Below, piece after piece: positions 31,914 through 40,578 of a DNA stretch of 40,578 nucleotides. A model generated the notes under the pieces. That model was not told where the DNA came from. It did no database searches and saw only the letters and a list, made by a program, of their open reading frames with translations. The stretch lies in assembly GCA_021801355.1 (NCBI GenBank), contig JAJYYB010000014.1, forward strand, positions 1 to 40,578. Reading direction: 5' to 3'. The position numbers were made by a program, and so were the translations under genes. Every line of letters starts with the position of its first letter. The stretch's first letter is position 1. This DNA comes from Microcaldota archaeon (GTDB taxonomy: Archaea; Micrarchaeota; Micrarchaeia; Micrarchaeales; Micrarchaeaceae).

Positions 31914-33293
31914 ATGGAATTTAGAATAGAGAATGATGTCCTTGGGGAAGTAAAAGTCCCGAAGGACGCTTATTACGGATCAGAGACCCAGCGCGCGGTG
32001 GAAAACTTCCCGGTTTCAGGTCTACATTTGCAGAAGTCGATAATACATAACTATGCGGTGCTGAAGAAGGCCTGCGCGCTAGCGAACATGCGCGCGGGAA
32101 AGTTGGACAAAAAGAAAGGCGATGCGATAATCAAGGCGTGCGACGAAGTATCGAGCGGCAAGTTCGATGACCAGTTCGTGGTGGATGCTTTCCAGGCAGG
32201 GGCCGGCACGAGCACCAACATGAATCTGAACGAGGTGATAGCGAATAGGGCAATAGAATTGCTCAATGGCAAGCGCGGCGAGTACGAGATAGTACACCCC
32301 AACGACCATGTCAACATGTCTCAGTCCACAAACGATACATTCCACTGCGTTACGCATATGGCTGCTTATGAGTGTGTCCACAAGGGACTCATACCAGCTT
32401 TGGAGGAGCTCGAGGCCGCGCTCTCATCCAAGTCAAAGGAGTATTCAAAGATAATAAAGGTGGGCAGGACCCATCTCCAAGACGCAGTTCCGATGACGCT
32501 AGGTCAGGAGTTCTCAGGGTATGCTGGCGCAGTTAGCACGGTACTCCGCCATCTGAAAGAATCATCTAATGCACTTCTTGAAATACCACTTGGCGGCACA
32601 GCACTCGGCACAGGGATAAACACACCAAAGGACTACTCAAAGTACGCTATAGAGGAGCTTAACAGTGAAACAGGGTACAATTTCATATTGGCACCGAACG
32701 TTTTCGCTTCGATGCAAAACCAGATTGATGAGCTAAGGATAGCGGGAGCAATCAAGGAGGTAGCTACAACTCTTGGCAAGATCGCCAATGACATAAGGCT
32801 TCTCAGTTCTGGCCCACGAACCGGCATATCAGAACTTGTGCTCCCGGCAGTGCAGCCAGGTTCATCGATAATGCCAGGAAAGATAAATCCGAGCATGGCG
32901 GAGATGCTCAACCAGACATGCTTCCATGCGATCGGCAACTGCCAGGCTGTCGAGGCCGCGGCAGCGGCAGGACAGCTCGAGCTGAACGTGTTCATGCCTC
33001 TGATTGCTTTCAACCTGGTTTTCGCGATAAACATCCTCTCTAACGCTGCGAGAGCGTTCACCAAGAGGTGCATCTCAGGCATAAAAACAAACGATGCGGC
33101 AATAAGCAGATACGTAACTATGAACATCTCTACGGCAACAGCGCTAAGCCCTTACATAGGTTACAGCAAAGCCGCAGAAATAGCAAGGAAAGCCTACCTC
33201 GAGGATAAAAGCGTGATACAGGTATGTCTTGAGATGAAGGTGCTGCCCAAGGAGAAGCTGGAACAGATACTCGATCCGCACAGGCAGATATGA
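31914..33293 (+). CDS. fumC: Class II fumarate hydratase
   Basis: The 459-residue iron-independent fumarase interconverts fumarate and malate. Family signatures are G-S-E-T-Q-R-A near the start, H-P-N-D-H-V-N, G-R-T-H-L-Q-D-A with the catalytic His region, and G-S-S-I-M-P-G-K-I-N-P on the mobile loop. The length equals that of typical FumC. Aspartase shares the fold, but the adjacency to sdhA supports fumarase. The following gap to 33395 has a small perfect hairpin, CTGCAA/TTGCAG at 33359-33374. Confidence 0.94.
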   Translation: MEFRIENDVLGEVKVPKDAYYGSETQRAVENFPVSGLHLQKSIIHNYAVLKKACALANMRAGKLDKKKGDAIIKACDEVSSGKFDDQFVVDAFQAGAGTSTNMNLNEVIANRAIELLNGKRGEYEIVHPNDHVNMSQSTNDTFHCVTHMAAYECVHKGLIPALEELEAALSSKSKEYSKIIKVGRTHLQDAVPMTLGQEFSGYAGAVSTVLRHLKESSNALLEIPLGGTALGTGINTPKDYSKYAIEELNSETGYNFILAPNVFASMQNQIDELRIAGAIKEVATTLGKIANDIRLLSSGPRTGISELVLPAVQPGSSIMPGKINPSMAEMLNQTCFHAIGNCQAVEAAAAAGQLELNVFMPLIAFNLVFAINILSNAARAFTKRCISGIKTNDAAISRYVTMNISTATALSPYIGYSKAAEIARKAYLEDKSVIQVCLEMKVLPKEKLEQILDPHRQI

Positions 33294-33395
33294 AAGCGGT
33301 TGCTGCTGCTCGATGTAGAGATATGTCTGCACCAAATATTGTCGCGTTTTGCTTTACACTGCAAGCCCTTGCAGATGTATTGAAAGCTGGTTGAT

Positions 33396-34682
33396 ATGCC
33401 ATTGAAGCATTATAGGGACCGTTCTGCGCGATGGCTTTACATGATGGTGCCGTATCAGATAGCTTACGGGCCGCTCTCCAACATAATAATACTGTACATA
33501 CTTCAGATCAACGGCACAGTGGTCGATGCATCCTATGCAGTTGCTGTATCAAACATAATGTGGATAGCGGCAAGCGCGTTCTGGGGCAGGATGGTTGAGA
33601 TATACGACAAGAGGAAGATATTCGTAGCCTCATCGCTTCTCGGCCTTGCAATTTCGCTGGCTGGCATAGCGCTCATAAAGAACGTTCTCGGAGTCATAAT
33701 AATCTACGGCATCCTGACTTTCATGGTGATAGCGAACAGCATGCCATTCAACATGCTTATAATGGAGACAAACCCAAAGGATAGGTGGGCGCATGGCTTC
33801 TCAAGGTTGCAGATGCTCTCCACGATCGGCGTTGTCTTCGGCTATGTAATAACAGCATTCCTATCTGGATTTCTTCCGCTCGACTACGTAATACTAATGC
33901 TGGTCCCGTTCTCCATAATAGCGCTGATATTCACAAAGTTCATACACGAGCCCACCTCGCCATTCCCAAAACTATCCATACTGAGCAGCATTCAGGTGCT
34001 AGGTGGCAGGTTCCTCTCAAACCCACTATTGTTTATCAAGATACCCGGCTTTGCGCGAAGAGGAAACGCTTCATCAACGAACTTGTCCGCATCGCAGCCG
34101 ATCCTAAAGAAAGGAGAATACATAAACAATCTCTACATCGCTGTTCTCGTGTTCTTTATAGGTAGCACAATATTCAACACTGCATTCCCTGCCGGGCTTA
34201 CCGCGCAGGGTTTCAGCAATTCTGATGTGTTATCAGTGCTTCTTGTCGGTAACATAGTTCAAGCAGTGATATTCTACAAATCAGGAATGCTGATCGAAAA
34301 GAGGGTAAAATCAAAGGTGGCCTCCAGTGCATTGATGGTCAGGGGTTTAGGTTACATCAGCGTTGGGATATCATTCATACTGCTCACAAATATCGCGTTG
34401 CTTGGTGCGAGCGTAATTCTTTACACTATAGCTGCAGGAATAGCATATGCCATATTCTATGCGACATTCAACACAATGGTTTTCGAGGCCGTCGGAAATG
34501 AAAAGCGGGGTACGAAGTTGGGAATTTACAGCGGATTTGTGGGATTCGGTTCATTTGTCGGGGCACCAATTGCAGGATACCTTTCATACTACATAGGATA
34601 TTGGTTTGCTTTTATGGCAGCTGGTGCTTTCATAATAGCAACGGCAGGAGTCATTCTCTTAGGCAGAAAGAGCGCTAAGTAA
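33396..34682 (+). CDS. Major facilitator superfamily transporter
   Basis: This 428-residue permease has about 12 hydrophobic helices in two halves separated by a basic cytoplasmic loop (about 192-235). The loop after helix 2 reads W-G-R-M-V-E-I-Y-D-K-R-K, a version of the MFS motif A. A second loop in the C-terminal half has N-E-K-R-G-T-K-L-G-I-Y-S-G. The substrate is not readable. Proximity to fumC makes a dicarboxylate or other organic acid conceivable, but that is guesswork. Confidence 0.88.
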   Translation: MPLKHYRDRSARWLYMMVPYQIAYGPLSNIIILYILQINGTVVDASYAVAVSNIMWIAASAFWGRMVEIYDKRKIFVASSLLGLAISLAGIALIKNVLGVIIIYGILTFMVIANSMPFNMLIMETNPKDRWAHGFSRLQMLSTIGVVFGYVITAFLSGFLPLDYVILMLVPFSIIALIFTKFIHEPTSPFPKLSILSSIQVLGGRFLSNPLLFIKIPGFARRGNASSTNLSASQPILKKGEYINNLYIAVLVFFIGSTIFNTAFPAGLTAQGFSNSDVLSVLLVGNIVQAVIFYKSGMLIEKRVKSKVASSALMVRGLGYISVGISFILLTNIALLGASVILYTIAAGIAYAIFYATFNTMVFEAVGNEKRGTKLGIYSGFVGFGSFVGAPIAGYLSYYIGYWFAFMAAGAFIIATAGVILLGRKSAK

Positions 34683-34684
34683 GT

Positions 34685-34690
34685 CTAAAA
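34685..34690 (-). terminator. Short oligo-T terminator of the aldo/keto reductase gene
   Basis: A six-base T run on the minus strand lies about 20 bases after the stop at 34712, within the 29-base convergent gap. Confidence 0.35.
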
Positions 34691-34711
34691 AAGAGAAAGC
34701 ATGCACCCACT

Positions 34712-35641
34712 TTACTTCTGCAGTTTCTTTCTGTAACGATCAGCCATGAAATCAGACCAGAGCGGCGCAGTGTTTTTTATAAGCGTATGGAAGCGGCTCG
34801 TACTGGTCCTTGCTGCTGCCTTAACTCTGAATGAATCTATACCTAACATTTCCTTCCTGTCTAGAGAAAAATCAACCCCACCTGCATTCTCCCTCATATG
34901 GTCTGCGTTGCTCGCTTTCGGTATTGCCACGACCATATCCTTGCTCACCAACCAGTTCAATGCAACCTGTGCGGGGCTCTTGCCATGCTTCTTGCCTATC
35001 TGATCAAGTATCCCGTAGAGCCCTTCAAGACGCTTGGAGAATAGGGCCCCTGCGCCCAGTGGGCTATAAGCTATAATTGTTATACTGTTTTTTCTCGCGT
35101 AATCAAGCATCGTTCTTTCAGGATCCCTCACTACAACGCTGTACTCTACCTGATTTGAAACAATCTCATTCGATTTAAGCGCTCCCTGCGCCTCCTCCAG
35201 CTCTTTCACGGAAAAATTGCTTACACCTATATAACGGATCTTGCCCTCCTTTACCAGCTTTTCCATAGCGGCCATCGTCTCTGATACACTTATCTTGCTG
35301 TTCGGCCAGTGGATCTGGTATAAGTCTATTGTTTTTACTCCAAGCGCCTTCAGGCTCTGATTGCAAGAGTTCTCTATGTCATCAGCATGCAGATGGTTTG
35401 GCGAAACCTTCGTCGCCACTAAAACTCCTTCTTCGCCCTCGATCGCCTTGCCAACCAATGATTCATTGGCGTAAAGCTCCGCAGTGTCTACCATACGCAT
35501 ACCAAGCTCCAAGCCGACTCTTATCGCCTTCATCTCGGTATCCCGGTCAGTGCCGAGCTTCCACGTCCCTATCCCGACCGCAGGTATCCTCTCACCTGTT
35601 TTACCCAAAGCTTTGAACTTCATGCTATCAAATTTTTCCAT
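34712..35641 (-). CDS. Aldo/keto reductase
   Basis: This 309-residue NADPH-dependent (beta/alpha)8 oxidoreductase has the full catalytic tetrad: Asp and Tyr in V-D-T-A-E-L-Y-A-N-E, Lys in V-A-T-K-V-S, and His in Y-Q-I-H-W-P. G-V-S-N-F and I-P-K-A-S-N are typical cofactor-side motifs. It reduces aldehydes, keto sugars or similar carbonyls; the substrate is open. ATG 35641 or 35623 could be used. The upstream region carries CGCCAGAA at about 35644 facing TTCTGGCG at about 35691, a possible operator or stem. Confidence 0.92.
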   Translation of the reverse strand: MEKFDSMKFKALGKTGERIPAVGIGTWKLGTDRDTEMKAIRVGLELGMRMVDTAELYANESLVGKAIEGEEGVLVATKVSPNHLHADDIENSCNQSLKALGVKTIDLYQIHWPNSKISVSETMAAMEKLVKEGKIRYIGVSNFSVKELEEAQGALKSNEIVSNQVEYSVVVRDPERTMLDYARKNSITIIAYSPLGAGALFSKRLEGLYGILDQIGKKHGKSPAQVALNWLVSKDMVVAIPKASNADHMRENAGGVDFSLDRKEMLGIDSFRVKAAARTSTSRFHTLIKNTAPLWSDFMADRYRKKLQK

Positions 35642-35825
35642 CGCGCCAGAAGCTACAGCTTCCAGAATTAATCAAAGCCGCATTTTGCCGTTCTGGCGAT
35701 TAAACATAACTATTATAAGATTTAAATGCGATAATATTGCAGTAGTAAGTTGGATAAACTACCAAATATAAATGGTTTTACTTTAGGTTAGCGTTAACTG
35801 TAATACAAAGTTGCATACCAACTGA

Positions 35826-35838
35826 TTTTATATTTTAA
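35826..35838 (+). promoter_or_regulatory. TATA-like element for the oxidoreductase operon
   Basis: TTTTATATTTTAA is about 27-30 bases before ATG 35859, giving a leaderless transcript for the two-gene operon. Confidence 0.5.
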
Positions 35839-35858
35839 CCTACCTAAATCAACACTGC

Positions 35859-38658
<2,800 letters not shown>

Positions 38659-39240
38659 TTACTTTATGCGCAGCACCACAAGTTCCTCAAAAAAGAGCCT
38701 CATCCTGCAAACTACTTCTGCACCGAGTCTAACTACGTCATTCTCATAGCCGTTAAGCGAGCTTTCGAGCAGCAATATCACGTGCTCATCTAGAAGATGG
38801 CTCGCTGCTTCATTCAAGAATCTGTCAATCACCTCCCTTCCTTCAGCTCCCCCATCCAATGTCCTATCAACAACCTTATCGTTCCCTAAGCTTTCCGAAT
38901 TTAGATAAGGAGGATTAAAAGCTATCGTGTTAAAGCTTCCATTGATTTTTGAGAATATGTCGCTCACTACAAATTTTCCCGCTATCCCGTTCGCTTCAGC
39001 ATTAGCTTTCGCACAGGATACCGCATTGCTATCTATGTCGCAAAATGTCACATCGCAACCTTTTAACGCACCAGTTATGCCAGCTATGCCGCTTCCGGTT
39101 CCCATATCGAGCATCTTCCCGAATGCGTATTTTTCAACAGCCTCAGCGAGAAGGTACGAATCCTCCCTAGGCGCATAGACGCCTTTTATGGTCGCTATCT
39201 TCGGATAACTTGTCATGGTCTTACTTGAAGGTTGCTTCAT
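38659..39240 (-). CDS. HemK/PrmC-like N5-glutamine (or related) methyltransferase
   Basis: The 193-residue SAM enzyme has V-Y-A-P-R-E-D-S-Y-L-L at the start, motif I L-D-M-G-T-G-S-G-I-A-G, strand-2 C-D-I-D, and the diagnostic N-P-P-Y. The short, N-domain-free form matches the archaeal/eukaryotic HemK2/Mtq2 group, which methylates the Gln of the GGQ loop of release factor aRF1. The start ATG overlaps the tyrS stop (ATGA), so the two genes are translationally coupled, joining two translation functions. Confidence 0.88.
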   Translation of the reverse strand: MKQPSSKTMTSYPKIATIKGVYAPREDSYLLAEAVEKYAFGKMLDMGTGSGIAGITGALKGCDVTFCDIDSNAVSCAKANAEANGIAGKFVVSDIFSKINGSFNTIAFNPPYLNSESLGNDKVVDRTLDGGAEGREVIDRFLNEAASHLLDEHVILLLESSLNGYENDVVRLGAEVVCRMRLFFEELVVLRIK

Positions 39241-40328
39241 CTGGTTATCATATAGCTGCTGACTTCCTTGTAAAGCTCCGCAGCCCTTCTGTCATTCTCG
39301 AAATGCGCCCTCGCCGGCCCCACCAGCTTCTCAAGTTCTCCGGCTACATAAGCTTTTAGGTCGGCCGGATGGACACCCCCAGTCCTATACTTCTCAAGAA
39401 GATCGGCGTAGCTTGAAAATTCTATCGGTCCACCGAATTTCTGTGGCCTGTCAATTGTTATAGGCGCAGTTTGGTCATCTATTATGACCAATTCCAGATA
39501 GTTGAAAAGCGGGTTCCCGTACACAACGCCTTCAGGGCAGTACGCACCGTTTATCTTCTGCTTTATAATTTCGTATGAATCATGTATGTAAATCGCGCTT
39601 TTCGGATTGGACTTCGACATTTTATACTCAGCTGCGATTTCAGGTTGGTCCTTCAGGCTTACGCCAACAGGCATTCCCTGCAGGCCTAGCATCAATGGAT
39701 GATGCACCGCTACTGGCATTCTCCAATTTTCCTTGTGTGCTATCTCCCTAGCCAGCATATTTGCCTTCCTCTGGTCCATCCCCATCTCACATATGTCGAC
39801 TTCGAGCTCGAAAACATCAGAGACCTGCATTGCAGGATAGAACAATTGCGCCGCAGATAAGTTTTCACCCTCCTTGCGCCCCATTATCGTTATCGCCCTC
39901 TTTACCCTATCAAGCGTCGTGTCCCTGCCTATCCTTATGACCCTATCCCAGTAGCCGATGGCATCCATGATGTCCTTGGCCCAAAGCACCTCCACCTTGC
40001 TTGTGTCTATACCGCAGGCCTTCCATACCTCAACGAAATACTCCCCTGCCTTCCTTATGTGTTCGAGGTTGCCCTCGAGCTTGTTGTTTATAAAAGCGTA
40101 ATAATCAGCCAAGAAAAGCTTGAAACGCACGCCAGAATCGAGCATGCGCTTTACGTTCTTTGCCCTCTGGAGGCCGAAATGTATCGGCGCCACCCCGGAT
40201 GGCTCGAATCCATCATATGCGACTGGGTGCTCATTCGTCTCAAAAACATGTCTGAGATCGTCCTCCGTAACTATCTCTTGGGCAAAGCCGCGTATCATAG
40301 CAAGTTTGGTCTCTATGTCCACTGGCAC
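39237..40328 (-). CDS. tyrS: Tyrosyl-tRNA synthetase
   Basis: This 363-residue class I synthetase charges tRNA-Tyr. It has the HIGH-equivalent P-I-H-F-G, the Tyr pocket segment Y-D-G-F-E-P-S-G, the tyrosine-side helix Q-V-S-D-V-F and K-M-S-K-S-N-P. The length and lack of a C-terminal S4 domain indicate the archaeal/eukaryotic type. The start is GTG 40328, supported by a TATA-like TTTTTATATGA about 25 bases upstream on the minus strand; a second GTG lies two codons in. Confidence 0.95.
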   Translation of the reverse strand: MPVDIETKLAMIRGFAQEIVTEDDLRHVFETNEHPVAYDGFEPSGVAPIHFGLQRAKNVKRMLDSGVRFKLFLADYYAFINNKLEGNLEHIRKAGEYFVEVWKACGIDTSKVEVLWAKDIMDAIGYWDRVIRIGRDTTLDRVKRAITIMGRKEGENLSAAQLFYPAMQVSDVFELEVDICEMGMDQRKANMLAREIAHKENWRMPVAVHHPLMLGLQGMPVGVSLKDQPEIAAEYKMSKSNPKSAIYIHDSYEIIKQKINGAYCPEGVVYGNPLFNYLELVIIDDQTAPITIDRPQKFGGPIEFSSYADLLEKYRTGGVHPADLKAYVAGELEKLVGPARAHFENDRRAAELYKEVSSYMITR

Positions 40329-40344
40329 ACCGCATTAAAATCGC

Positions 40345-40358
40345 CCTCCTCATATAAA
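40345..40358 (-). promoter_or_regulatory. TATA-like element for tyrS-hemK operon
   Basis: On the minus strand TTTTTATATGA precedes GTG 40328 by about 25 bases. A GAGGAGGG directly after it could also act as a ribosome-binding site if transcription begins upstream. Confidence 0.45.
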
Positions 40359-40502
40359 AATTTTGCCTGCAGGAGCCTGTAGAGAACATCAAGACGCAAT
40401 TCCACAGGCATGAAGTCATACAATAATGTCATCTTGGCAGGGCAACAAATCGAGTTTGTCCAATAATTCCACAAATTCCTAGGGGTTTTTAGCCCCCCAG
40501 GT

Positions 40503-40530
40503 TGCATTTTGTTTTTGGCGACAAAATGCA
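40503..40530. repeat. Perfect 10-bp inverted repeat near the right edge
   Basis: TGCATTTTGT and ACAAAATGCA flank an 8-base loop (TTTTGGCG). Just to its left is a second G/C stem (GGGG at 40484-40487, CCCC within 40493-40498) around TTTTTA. A TATA-like ACTTATAACC (40553-40562) follows and probably starts a rightward gene beyond the window, so the repeat may be its upstream operator. Confidence 0.5.
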
Positions 40531-40578
40531 GACCTACAATAGAGATTGGAAAACTTATAACCAGCGGTTGGTTGACCG

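Noticed and set aside
40313-40507. 64-codon minus ORF overlapping the tyrS start
   Set aside because: Contains the tyrS promoter and runs into tyrS out of frame; no family match.

Overview
The window reads as chromosomal DNA of an archaeon. Most genes have an AT-rich TATA-like element about 25-35 bases before the start codon and very short or no leaders. The surface proteins use a class III (archaellin/pilin-like) signal peptide, TyrRS is of the archaeal/eukaryotic type, and one tRNA-Lys lacks an encoded CCA. Compact gene order, bacterial-type gyrase, many small membrane proteins and a partial TCA cycle suggest a DPANN lineage such as Micrarchaeota. That placement is inference; no marker phylogeny could be run.

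Layout. 1-3504: two adjacent paralogous surface proteins with DUF2341-like repeats, the first cut by the window edge. 3.8-7.9 kb: a VWA-domain protein, two small membrane proteins, and a phospholipase-D-like protein with a membrane hairpin. 7.9-12.2 kb: M20 peptidase, cyclic-2,3-diphosphoglycerate-synthetase-like P-loop protein, VKOR, and an HD phosphohydrolase. 12.3-15.4 kb: tRNA-Lys(CTT), a long hairpin, a DUF1059-like gene broken by one base, a sucrose-phosphate phosphatase/synthase fusion in unusual domain order, and a degenerate tRNA-like relic. 15.4-16.9 kb: methyltransferase, then a short coiled-coil protein divergent from a PadR regulator. 16.9-23.0 kb: gyrB-gyrA and two membrane proteins. 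23.0-26.2 kb: adenosine-specific-kinase-like protein divergent from an XTP/dITP pyrophosphatase and GNAT pair, then small unknown genes. 26.4-28.5 kb: HAD nucleotidase, methyltransferase, PRPP synthetase. 28.6-38.7 kb: central carbon genes, namely sdhACDB-like operon, fumarase, MFS transporter, aldo/keto reductase, and the two subunits of a 2-oxoacid:ferredoxin oxidoreductase. 38.7-40.3 kb: HemK-like methyltransferase with tyrS.

Functional picture. The SDH/FRD complex, FumC and KorAB-like enzyme together cover 2-oxoglutarate/succinyl-CoA, succinate/fumarate and fumarate/malate interconversion, so this cell probably retains a working arm of the TCA cycle in either direction. Nucleotide upkeep is also well represented (PRPP synthetase, ITPase, HAD nucleotidase, HD phosphohydrolase).

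Most notable: the SPP-SPS fusion in reverse domain order; the DUF1059-like gene that becomes intact if a single A is removed from an A5 run; and several small genes on the minus strand that a length cutoff would miss. No CRISPR array, insertion sequence, integrase or rRNA was seen.
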